DNA of 22,620 nt from JBJFCE01 sp964437825 (lineage in GTDB: Bacteria; Bacillota; Clostridia; Lachnospirales; Lachnospiraceae), in NCBI GenBank assembly GCA_964437825.1, contig CAYTIH010000041.1, forward strand, positions 1-22,620. Direction: 5' to 3'. This document shows, piece by piece, positions 1 through 6,558 of this stretch (position 1 is its first letter; each line of letters opens with the position of its first letter). Made by a program: the position numbers and the translations under genes. The notes under the pieces are model-generated. The model had not been told where the DNA came from and did no database searches. It saw nothing but the letters and a program-made list of their open reading frames with translations.

Positions 1-119
1 CCGACATCACGGAGTTTGATGAAGCTCTGGTCAAAAAGCTCATCGAGAAAATCACCGTCTATGCCGACCACTTCACCATGGAATTGAAATCCAGAGTATC
101 GGTCGACATTTACAGATAA
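1..119 (+). CDS. Large serine recombinase, C-terminal end (partial)
   Basis: The reading frame is open from the window edge (first full codon at 3) to a TAA at 117-119, so only about 38 residues are visible. The segment contains EFDEALVKKLIEKITVY and then a short strand-rich tail ending in SVDIYR. This matches the C-terminal DUF4368-type tail of large serine recombinases from integrative and conjugative elements of Clostridia, where an EFDE...L(V/I)EKITVY motif is typical. Such enzymes cut and rejoin att sites through an N-terminal catalytic serine, which lies outside this window. A hairpin terminator follows 15 bases after the stop. The position suggests that the end of an integrated element lies close by, between here and rlmD. 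The identification rests on a short segment but the motif is characteristic. Confidence 0.72.
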   Translation, partial: DITEFDEALVKKLIEKITVYADHFTMELKSRVSVDIYR

Positions 120-133
120 GCATAGATGCACGA

Positions 134-171
134 AACCCTCCCAGCCATGATGGTTGAGAGGGTTATTTTTT
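134..171. terminator. Rho-independent terminator after the recombinase, possibly bidirectional
   Basis: AACCCTCCCAGCC pairs with GGTTGAGAGGGTT, with two mismatched or wobble positions, across a short ATGAT loop. A run of T at 166-171 follows. The hairpin sits between the recombinase stop and the convergent gene's stop at 170-172, so it can serve both strands; the A-rich side for the minus-strand transcript is weaker. Confidence 0.75.
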
Positions 172-1657
172 AACCTTGTTTGCGAACTCTACATTTTATG
201 TCTTGTTCATATTGAGCATATGATTGTATTAATCCATTTGCAGTCGTTGCATTTGTATATGTGTAATCATACCATTTTTCCGGTTTATCCAGCTGTTCTT
301 TCAACTCTGGCATTAAGCTAGTATTTTGTAAAATCATACATTCAATAGCTCTAAGTGGCAGAACTTTGATATGGCTACAGATATAATCTTTATCTTCTTC
401 TGATAATGTCATTGCCTCTTGAAGAATATCGTATGCTTTTTCATAGACTTTCTTTCTAGAAACAACAGCATCCTCTAAAACAACCACAATTCCAAAAATG
501 TTATCCTGTGAATATGATTTATCTAACTGGAATAATCCTCGCAGATAATTCTTAACTTGATTATAGATTTGAATTACATCTTCAGCATAAATTTTTATAT
601 CGTTGGCTATTTCATCAGCATCAAATTTTCTTAATTTTAAGCTAGGTGTAATTGCCTTCGTATCATAAAAAATAACCGCTCCACCTTCTGCTGCAATAAC
701 ATCAGAAGTCAGCAATTTGTCTCTTCCACTCTTATATGGTATTTCTGGAGAAATCCACGTAACAGTACCAAGCTGTGCAACGATATCATACAAATAGCTT
801 TCAATTACTTCTTTACCTATCGCCCTGCGAAGCTTGTTATCACCAAGCGTTATGCGATTTAGCATTGACTCCGTTACCGCATTTATCACGAGATATGGTG
901 ATGGAACATAAGTGAATTTCTGACCTGATATAAAAGGATAAAGATATTGAATTTTCAATCCATAATATTGGTCAATTATATTATCTGCATATAGAGAGAA
1001 TAACTGTTTCTTATATTCTTCTTTTTCAATAGATAACAATCGCAAAGCATCTTTGTCAGCCAAAACTCTTGTTAAGATATTTTGTAATTCAATATGAGGA
1101 ATCACATCTTGGGCCTCTTTGCTGAATCCAAGAAATACTAGAAAAGCAAATTCTTCTAACCGTTCGTAATTGACTCCCATCTTATCAAAAAACACTTTTC
1201 TCATATCTAATTTATTGTTTTGAAAAGTAAAAAAGTAATGATATCTATATAGTTTCTGGAGAAATACACCTTGAACCGGAAACTGCTGTAGAGCTGATAT
1301 CATCATGAACGCTTCAGGGTACTCACCACTCTCTTCTGCAGACGTAAGGCCATCATGCCAATAATTTCTTATCAGTGTGATGGTGTCAGCAAATGTTTTA
1401 CCATCTAGTTTCTCCACAGCATCATCACTATCATAAACTATGGAATATGCTGCGAACGCTTCAATTTCCCAAGGCATTATATTTTCTTGGTAAGCCTTAA
1501 CCATATCTACTTGTGAACAGGTCATTATTCTACACGAATACTTTTGGCAAGCTAATAACTTACTTTCAAGCGTAAACTTTTCCAGTATTTTTATGAAATC
1601 TAAACTACTATGAACCAAGTTCTCTTTCATATAGAATTCAACCTTCTTCCATAACAT
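170..1657 (-). CDS. Accessory protein with PD-(D/E)XK-like nuclease motif, possible defence gene
   Basis: I do not recognise the family by name. The 495-residue protein has no signal peptide and no clear membrane segment. Near its C-terminal third it shows GKEVIESYLYDIV (281-293), then TSDV (317-320), a short strand AVIFY and DTKA (332-335). An acidic helix, an Asp in a turn, and (D/E)xK after a hydrophobic strand is the layout of PD-(D/E)XK nucleases, so Glu-283 or Glu-286, Asp-319, Asp-332 and Lys-334 are candidate metal and catalytic residues. The first 280 residues look helical. The start could instead be the ATG at 1630 (residue 10), which has GAAGAAGG about 11 bases upstream and gives 486 aa. 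The gene is clearly more AT-rich than rlmD or cbh and sits convergent to an integrase, which suggests horizontal transfer. A defence role is inference only. Confidence 0.6.
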   Translation of the reverse strand: MLWKKVEFYMKENLVHSSLDFIKILEKFTLESKLLACQKYSCRIMTCSQVDMVKAYQENIMPWEIEAFAAYSIVYDSDDAVEKLDGKTFADTITLIRNYWHDGLTSAEESGEYPEAFMMISALQQFPVQGVFLQKLYRYHYFFTFQNNKLDMRKVFFDKMGVNYERLEEFAFLVFLGFSKEAQDVIPHIELQNILTRVLADKDALRLLSIEKEEYKKQLFSLYADNIIDQYYGLKIQYLYPFISGQKFTYVPSPYLVINAVTESMLNRITLGDNKLRRAIGKEVIESYLYDIVAQLGTVTWISPEIPYKSGRDKLLTSDVIAAEGGAVIFYDTKAITPSLKLRKFDADEIANDIKIYAEDVIQIYNQVKNYLRGLFQLDKSYSQDNIFGIVVVLEDAVVSRKKVYEKAYDILQEAMTLSEEDKDYICSHIKVLPLRAIECMILQNTSLMPELKEQLDKPEKWYDYTYTNATTANGLIQSYAQYEQDIKCRVRKQG

Positions 1658-1977
1658 CTATTTCGAACACTCAACACCCCTGACATCTAACTCACTAACT
1701 CCACTTACCCGCATCTATCTCGGCAACTCCACTCTCACATTTTTTGAGCCGAGCCGCCGTAGATAAGTTACCGCGAAGCGTTCGTCCGCTCCATCTACTC
1801 GAAGCTGCCGGAAGCCGAAAAGTGCCTTATTTCAAGGGCTTTCGAACCAATTTCCCTTCAACCCTTGACATCAATACTATAGTCTCCTCCGACTCGACTA
1901 AGCTCTGTCTTCACACTTCGTGCTCGCCAATCGCTAAGTCTCCCTGTATGGTGCTCCATAATCTGCTCTTATCTCGC
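1658..1977. other. 320-bp spacer between accessory gene and rlmD
   Basis: No convincing gene is seen. The plus-strand frame at 1744-1989 lacks a ribosome binding site and recognisable motifs. A 9-bp direct repeat AACTCCACT occurs at 1697-1705 and 1725-1733. The stretch lies between the putative integrative-element cargo and the rlmD 3' end, so it probably holds the element's terminus and the att junction, though I cannot pinpoint the core. It also serves as the upstream region of the minus-strand gene ending at 170. Confidence 0.45.
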
Positions 1978-3378
1978 TTACGCTCGTGACAGCAGAACTA
2001 CGCACTCAACATGCACAGTCCCCGGAAACATATCTACACAGCACATCCGTTCCACACGGTATCCTGCGTCCAGAAAAAACATAAGGTCTCTGGCCAGACT
2101 GGTAGGTTTACAGCTGATATAAACCATTTTGTCCACATCGTACCGGATTATTTTGGGAAGCGCCTTGGGGTGAATGCCGTCTCTTGGCGGATCCAATATG
2201 ATGAAATCTGGTTTTTCTGAGATCTGATCCAATACTTTCAGGACATCTCCGGCAATGAACTCGCAGTTATTCAGACCGTTTAATTCTGCGTTTGCTTTTG
2301 CCGCTTCGACGGCTTCTTTTACGATTTCCACGCCAATGACTTTTTCTGCGACAGGCGCCATCATCTGGGCAATGGTTCCGGTTCCGGAGTACAGGTCATA
2401 GAGAATCTGCTTTTTGCCGCAGCATTCTCCAAGGGTTCCGATATATTCCCTTACCGTCTCATACAGCACTTCCGCACCCAGACTGTTAGTCTGGAAAAAA
2501 GAAAATTCGGAAATTTTGAATTTTAATCCTAAAAGCTCCTCGTAAAAATAATCGTGCCCATATAAGGTTACGGTTTCATCACTCTGCACAACGTCAGCCG
2601 GGGAATCATTTCTGGTATGGAGGATTCCTGCGATTGTTCCGTTAAGAGAAAGACCGGTCAAAAGCGTTACCAGCTCTGCCAGCTCAGCGTCATGGTTTTC
2701 CTGTGTCGTTGTAATCAGGGCAATCAGGATTTCGCTTGTCTTTACTGCCTTTCGCACCAATAGATGCCGTAAATATCCCGTATGGCGCAGCTTATGATAG
2801 CAGGAGAGGGCTTTTTCCTCTGCAAATTTCAGAACTGTCATGAGGATTTTTCGATAATCCTCGTCCGCAATCCGGCAGTCACTGACAGTTACGATATCAT
2901 AAAAGCTTCCTTTCCTGTGCATGCCAAGGGATAGAGGACCGTCCTTATACAGATCGCCAAAGGAAAATTCCATTTTATTGCGATAGGAAAACTGTCTCGG
3001 ACTTTTTCGGATTCCTTCGAAAATTTCTTCTCCCGGTCCGCCAAGCTGTTTTTGACGTGCAAAAACCTCTGTCATGAGCTTCTTGACCTGTTGCTCCTTT
3101 AAGTTCAGCTGCTCCTCATAGGGCAGTGTCTGATAGCTGCATCCGCCGCATTCCTCCGCGTGAGGGCATTGAATGGAAATCTCATTTGCAGCAGGCTTTA
3201 AGACGGACATAACGCGTCCCTCTGCCTTACCGCGGCGGAGCTTTTGTACCATGACAGAAACCTGTTGTCCGGGCAGAACGCCCTTGACTGCAATTGTACC
3301 TTCCTCTGTCTGTACGGTTCCTTTATTTGGAAAATCCACTGTTGTAACTATTCCTTCTATAATCTGACCTTTTTTCAT
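1978..3378 (-). CDS. rlmD: 23S rRNA (uracil-C5)-methyltransferase RlmD/RumA family
   Basis: This 466-residue protein methylates C5 of a 23S rRNA uracil (U1939 in E. coli; some Gram-positive homologues, RlmCD, also modify U747) using S-adenosylmethionine. An N-terminal TRAM domain occupies about residues 1-60. Cys-71, Cys-77, Cys-80 and Cys-168 form the expected 4Fe-4S ligand set. The Rossmann methyltransferase domain has LYDLYSGTGTIA for SAM binding, LDPPRDG, the catalytic nucleophile Cys-423 in YISCKPTSLARD, and the C-terminal HVEC glutamate (about 458). Length is normal for the family. GGAAGGA lies just upstream of the ATG. It reads alone and is divergent from cbh. Its 3' end faces an integrative-element tail and is a plausible integration site. 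Distinguishing RlmD from RlmCD is not possible here. Confidence 0.95.
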   Translation of the reverse strand: MKKGQIIEGIVTTVDFPNKGTVQTEEGTIAVKGVLPGQQVSVMVQKLRRGKAEGRVMSVLKPAANEISIQCPHAEECGGCSYQTLPYEEQLNLKEQQVKKLMTEVFARQKQLGGPGEEIFEGIRKSPRQFSYRNKMEFSFGDLYKDGPLSLGMHRKGSFYDIVTVSDCRIADEDYRKILMTVLKFAEEKALSCYHKLRHTGYLRHLLVRKAVKTSEILIALITTTQENHDAELAELVTLLTGLSLNGTIAGILHTRNDSPADVVQSDETVTLYGHDYFYEELLGLKFKISEFSFFQTNSLGAEVLYETVREYIGTLGECCGKKQILYDLYSGTGTIAQMMAPVAEKVIGVEIVKEAVEAAKANAELNGLNNCEFIAGDVLKVLDQISEKPDFIILDPPRDGIHPKALPKIIRYDVDKMVYISCKPTSLARDLMFFLDAGYRVERMCCVDMFPGTVHVECVVLLSRA

Positions 3379-3401
3379 GATCCTTCCTTCCGTTTCAAGC
3401 G

Positions 3402-3429
3402 CTTATATGAATGCAAAAATGGCAGTCAA
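3402..3429 (-). promoter_or_regulatory. Promoter of rlmD
   Basis: On the minus strand TTGACT (-35, plus positions 3424-3429) and TATAAG (-10, 3402-3407) are 16 bp apart, each matching sigma-A consensus at five of six bases. The -10 lies 23 bases upstream of the start codon, enough for a short leader with the GGAAGGA ribosome binding site. Confidence 0.6.
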
Positions 3430-3577
3430 TTTCAATATCGCTTTCTTTGTTATTATTACATCTGATCAGAGAAAAAACAAGAATTATTGCATAGGCTGAC
3501 AGGCGAGATGACCAGAAGATTCCGGCAGGAGAGAAGGGATCGTTTTGTATGGGACAAGGTGATTACAAGAAGTGATA

Positions 3578-3607
3578 TTGTCTAAACAACATAAAAACGG
3601 TAATAAT
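3578..3607 (+). promoter_or_regulatory. Weak candidate promoter of the bile salt hydrolase
   Basis: TTGTCT (3578-3583) and AATAAT (3602-3607) are spaced by 18 bp. The -10 lies only 22 bases before the ATG, so the leader would be very short and the GAGGTGATG ribosome binding site would sit near the 5' end. The true promoter may lie further upstream. Confidence 0.3.
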
Positions 3608-3629
3608 ATTCTAACGAGGTGATGTTATT

Positions 3630-4610
3630 ATGTGCACAGCAGCAGCGTATCAAACAAAGGATTTTTATTTCGGGCGCACTTTGGATTATGATACTTCCTA
3701 TGGCGAGGAAGTTACGGTGACGCCGCGTAATTATTCCTTTTGCTTTCGAAGCATGGGAAATATGGAGCATCATTACGCGATCATTGGTATGGCGCATGTT
3801 GCGGAAAATTATCCGTTGTATTACGACGCCATGAACGAAAAAGGCCTGGGAATGGCCGGCTTAAATTTTGTGGGAAATGCAGATTACAAGGAAGAGATGC
3901 CGGGCAGGGATAATGTGGCTCAGTTTGAGTTCATCCCTTGGATACTCGGACAATGCTCCACGGTAAAAGAAGCGAAGGTATTGCTTGAGAGAGTGAACCT
4001 TATGAATATGCCTTTTCGGGAGAATATGGCGCTTGCGCAGCTTCATTGGCTGATTGCGGACAGCCGGGAAGCCGTTACGGTGGAAGCGGTGAAGGAGGGC
4101 GTGAAGGTTTATGACAATCCTGTGGGAGTATTGACCAACAATCCACCGTTTCAGGAGCAGATGTTTCAGCTCAATAATTATATGCAGCTGTCTGCGAAGC
4201 AGCCCCGCAATTGTTTCTCTGCGCAGCTTCCGCTTCGCACATATAGTCTGGGCATGGGCGCATTGGGGCTTCCCGGGGATTTATCCTCACAGTCCCGTTT
4301 TGTCAGGGCTGCTTTTGTCAAAATGAATTCGGTTTGCGGAGATTCGCAGGCGGAAAGCGTCAGCCAGTTTTTTCATATTCTGGGAAGTGTGGAACAGCAG
4401 CGGGGCTGCTGTGATCTGGGGGACGGAAACTATGAGATTACGATTTATACTTCATGCTGCAGCGCGGCTCAGGGAATCTATTATTATACGACATATGAAA
4501 ACCGTCAAATTACGGGAGTCAATATGTATAAGGAGAATTTGGAAAGCTCACAGCTGGTAAGATATCCGCTGATCCAGGGTGAACAGATCAAAATGCAAAA
4601 TGAATCGTAA
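3630..4610 (+). CDS. cbh: Bile salt hydrolase (choloylglycine hydrolase family, Ntn)
   Basis: The 326-residue protein begins Met-Cys, so removal of Met exposes the N-terminal nucleophile Cys-2 of the Ntn hydrolase superfamily. Other expected active-site residues are present: Arg-16 and Asp-19 in FGRTLDYD, Asn-79 in GLNFVG, Asn-170 in LTNNPPF and Arg-223 in SRFVRAAF. Near the C-terminus YTSCCSAAQGIYYYTTYENRQI-like sequence is typical of Gram-positive bile salt hydrolases. The enzyme hydrolyses the amide bond of glycine- or taurine-conjugated bile acids in the cytoplasm; no signal peptide is seen. Length equals the family norm (about 315-330). GAGGTGATG precedes the ATG. It is transcribed alone and ends at a strong terminator. 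Penicillin V acylase activity is the alternative in this family and sequence alone does not fully exclude it. Confidence 0.92.
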   Translation: MCTAAAYQTKDFYFGRTLDYDTSYGEEVTVTPRNYSFCFRSMGNMEHHYAIIGMAHVAENYPLYYDAMNEKGLGMAGLNFVGNADYKEEMPGRDNVAQFEFIPWILGQCSTVKEAKVLLERVNLMNMPFRENMALAQLHWLIADSREAVTVEAVKEGVKVYDNPVGVLTNNPPFQEQMFQLNNYMQLSAKQPRNCFSAQLPLRTYSLGMGALGLPGDLSSQSRFVRAAFVKMNSVCGDSQAESVSQFFHILGSVEQQRGCCDLGDGNYEITIYTSCCSAAQGIYYYTTYENRQITGVNMYKENLESSQLVRYPLIQGEQIKMQNES

Positions 4611-4700
4611 TGTTGTTTTGTGAGCTCTCTTTTATGCCGAATTCTGTGACAGGAGCCGGTTTACGGTGAGTCTTTCCAGGGAGTATAAAATCGCAGACGA

Positions 4701-4743
4701 GAATGTCAACTAATAGAAAGATTATGGTTGGCATTCTTTTTTT
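4701..4743 (+). terminator. Rho-independent terminator downstream of the bile salt hydrolase
   Basis: GAATGTCAAC pairs with GTTGGCATTC with a single G-T pair, TAAT/ATTA extends the stem inward, and seven T residues follow at 4737-4743. This is a strong terminator about 90 bases after the cbh stop. Confidence 0.88.
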
Positions 4744-4861
4744 ATCTTGATAATAGGATGCCCTGACTTTTCGCGTTTTACCGTGATATGATTTCACGTT
4801 TTTTGCAGCTGTTTGATACATTGCGCTGGAATTGCTGCAGTAATTGTTGTATATTAAAGGA

Positions 4862-4877
4862 GTTAGAATATACTAAC
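4862..4877 (+). promoter_or_regulatory. Iron-box-like operator, copy 1
   Basis: GTTAGAATATACTAAC is a near-perfect inverted repeat (GTTAG-N6-CTAAC) containing the hexamer TATACT at 4869-4874. It shares 14 of 16 bases with the box upstream of feoA and precedes a decayed coding region. The arrangement resembles DtxR/IdeR-type metal-dependent repressor sites; the binding protein is not encoded in this window. Confidence 0.5.
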
Positions 4878-4947
4878 TCAAATAAAGAAACCGGTATGGA
4901 TTCAGGGGAAGCAAAAAGCAGCAGACGGAGAGAAGGGAATAGGTATT

Positions 4948-5124
4948 ATGGCGGAAAAGATACATCAGAAAACTTGGGACGGTATACTGTATCCGGCAGG
5001 AAACCGCAAAGATAAGGCGGCTATGCTCTATTAAAACAGTTATTTGCCGGCGGCGCTTCCTTTGGTTATGGATTGATGTTTTTCGGCTATTATCTCTCGA
5101 CTGTCTGCAGTGATCGCTGAAAGC
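4948..5124 (+). pseudogene. Remnant of an unidentified, formerly box-controlled gene
   Basis: An ATG at 4948 with AAGGGAATAGG upstream opens a 28-codon frame containing GNRKDKAAMLY and ending at TAA 5032. Directly overlapping it, a second frame continues with LLKQLFAGGASFGYG and then LMFFGYYLST, a glycine-rich hydrophobic stretch resembling a membrane segment, before stopping at TGA 5122-5124. The abrupt switch of frame at about 5028-5036 suggests a frameshifted remnant of a membrane protein. I cannot name the family. The position downstream of an iron-box-like operator and beside an AraC regulator and feoAB suggests an iron-related transporter, but this is inference. Confidence 0.35.
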
Positions 5125-5225
5125 TCCGTAATTCGGTTAATTGATCATAGCAAGAAGGCCGAACATACCCATGCCCGGGCTTGGCAGGAAGATAGAGGGA
5201 AGACGGAGGAAGCAATCGCAAGCAT

Positions 5226-6122
5226 CTATTTCGATAATCTCCTGAATTCCAAAGGCACCGCGCCATATTCATCTTGAAAAGCCCTGGCAAACTTTCCCTG
5301 ATTCTCATATCCTACTGCCAGCGATATTTCGGCTACCTTAAGAGTTGTGTTTTTCAAAAGTTCGGCAGCCTTTTTCATCCTGATATGACGAAAGTATTCC
5401 ATGTAAGGCATTCCGAATACACTCTTGAAATATAATTTAAAGCTGCTTTCGCTGATACCAAACATCTCTGCAAACTCTTTGGCAGGGCGTTTTACGGACA
5501 AGTCCTCCATGATGATCTGCTCGGCCTTCTTCACGAGGGAGAGCTGCCCTTTGGTAAAAAAGGTGCTGACCGTGGAATCCGCCGGAAGCTCAAGCAGTGC
5601 GTATAATAAACTCACAAGTAAAAAACGTGCTTTCCCAATGTCCATATCCGATTTCAATATCCAAATCTGATCCGCCAGGTCCATCACCCTGCTCCCGGCA
5701 TCCTGATAGTAAATCCCGGTTTTTTGACAGAAATAATCCTTGAAGGCCGCTATGCTGATCCCCAGAAACGGCAGGAAGCTATCGGTGCTCCCGTTCAGAA
5801 TTCCAAGGTCGAAATTTACGGCAATGCCTTCATAAAGATTTCCCGGATAATAAAAATCCCGGTCCGGATGAAGTGTACTGATAGCTACATGGTTCTTTGT
5901 GACGATCGTGTATTTTCCCACCCCAAGACTTACATCGCATCTTCCGTCCAGACATATGTTGATGGACAGAGACTGATACTCCTCATAGGATTCATCCAAA
6001 GTTTCCCATGTATTCTGATATATCTGATTGTAAGAAAGTATGATCCCGGGCGAAAGAATATAGGCGTCAACAGCGCTGATGCCGTCCGGCGAGTAATGGA
6101 TATGATTGTCAATCGGATTCAT
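5226..6122 (-). CDS. AraC-family transcriptional regulator
   Basis: The protein has a variable N-terminal ligand or sensing half (about residues 1-185) and a C-terminal AraC/XylS double helix-turn-helix of about 100 residues. The latter is recognisable from EFAEMFGISESSFKLYFKSV (first helix pair), MPYMEYFRHIRMKKAAELL (linker helix) and VAEISLAVGYENQGKFARAF with the PLEFR end (second pair). I chose the start at 6122 (298 aa) because GGATGGGA lies at suitable distance and the likely promoter would leave a very short leader for the alternative ATG at 6137 (303 aa). It is divergent from feoAB, and its promoter overlaps a copy of the shared iron-box-like element. Regulators of this layout often control iron-siderophore uptake in other bacteria, which fits but does not prove the role. 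It may also have controlled the decayed gene next to it. Confidence 0.88.
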   Translation of the reverse strand: MNPIDNHIHYSPDGISAVDAYILSPGIILSYNQIYQNTWETLDESYEEYQSLSINICLDGRCDVSLGVGKYTIVTKNHVAISTLHPDRDFYYPGNLYEGIAVNFDLGILNGSTDSFLPFLGISIAAFKDYFCQKTGIYYQDAGSRVMDLADQIWILKSDMDIGKARFLLVSLLYALLELPADSTVSTFFTKGQLSLVKKAEQIIMEDLSVKRPAKEFAEMFGISESSFKLYFKSVFGMPYMEYFRHIRMKKAAELLKNTTLKVAEISLAVGYENQGKFARAFQDEYGAVPLEFRRLSK

Positions 6123-6155
6123 ATAGTTATTTCCCATCCCATGTCTTTGATTGTA

Positions 6156-6171
6156 CTCAGTATAAACTGAC
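6156..6171 (-). promoter_or_regulatory. Iron-box-like operator, copy 3, overlapping the araC promoter
   Basis: On the minus strand the sequence is GTCAGTTTATACTGAG, sharing 13 of 16 bases with the feo box and keeping the inverted symmetry (TCAGT-N4-ACTGA). It overlaps the -10 hexamer TATACT of the araC promoter, where binding would repress transcription. Confidence 0.45.
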
Positions 6172-6187
6172 TGCTGTCGACAATCAA
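6159..6187 (-). promoter_or_regulatory. Promoter of the AraC-family regulator
   Basis: On the minus strand TTGATT (plus 6182-6187) and TATACT (plus 6159-6164) are separated by exactly 17 bp. Transcription would start near 6152, about 30 bases upstream of the preferred start codon at 6122. Confidence 0.5.
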
Positions 6188-6274
6188 GCGATGGAAATAT
6201 AATTGCTTGTCAAACGGATTCAAAATACCAAAACGGATTTTATTTTTCTCTGTAATAAGTGTATAGTATTTGTT

Positions 6275-6290
6275 GTTAGTTTATACTAAC
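6275..6290 (+). promoter_or_regulatory. Iron-box-like operator, copy 2, upstream of feoAB
   Basis: GTTAGTTTATACTAAC is a perfect inverted repeat (GTTAGT-TTAT-ACTAAC) 35 bases upstream of the feoA start. It contains TATACT (6282-6287), a possible -10; alternatively it lies in the spacer after TTGTTG (6270-6275). Ferrous iron uptake operons are commonly repressed by metal-loaded Fur or DtxR-type regulators, and the TTAG...CTAA arms resemble the DtxR/IdeR type. Confidence 0.6.
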
Positions 6291-6324
6291 TATTTATTAT
6301 TACATCAAGAAAGAAGGAAAATGC

Positions 6325-6558
6325 ATGAAACTCAGTGAGGCACAGGAAAATAAAGCTTATGTCATCGAGTCCTTGGATGGAAATGAGCATTTTGAAAGCC
6401 GCATCTCCGCCATGGGGCTTAGATGCGGAGTGAAGCTCACGATTCTCCGCAACAAACGCAAGCTCCCTTTGCTGATCTATAGCAGAGACACTATGATCGC
6501 CTTGGGAAGAAGCGAAAGTGAAAAAATAAGCGTAGGAGGTGTGAGAGATGAGCAGTAG
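6325..6558 (+). CDS. feoA: Ferrous iron transport protein A (FeoA, SH3-like)
   Basis: This 77-residue protein matches the small SH3-like beta-barrel FeoA fold: MKLSEAQENKAYVIESLDG leads into SRISAMGLRCGVKLTILRNK, the conserved (L/M)G(L/M)xxGxxL(T/E)(I/V) segment, and IALGRSESEKISV near the end. FeoA is a cytoplasmic accessory factor that supports FeoB-dependent ferrous iron uptake. AAGAAGGAAAATGC precedes the ATG. Its stop overlaps the feoB start by 11 bp, so the two are translationally coupled, and an iron-box-like operator lies just upstream. Length is normal for the family. Confidence 0.92.
   Translation: MKLSEAQENKAYVIESLDGNEHFESRISAMGLRCGVKLTILRNKRKLPLLIYSRDTMIALGRSESEKISVGGVRDEQ

Larger units (their letters stand above)
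4744..5225. other. Intergenic stretch with iron-box copy and gene remnant
   Basis: Between the cbh terminator and the end of the araC gene no intact gene is recognisable. The stretch holds one copy of the shared 16-bp box (4862-4877) and a short broken coding region (4948-5124), listed separately. From about 5125 to 5225 only short frames occur. Confidence 0.5.

Noticed and set aside
1744..1989. Plus-strand open frame of 81 codons next to rlmD
   Set aside because: No ribosome binding site, no recognisable motif, and it runs into the rlmD 3' end on the opposite strand.
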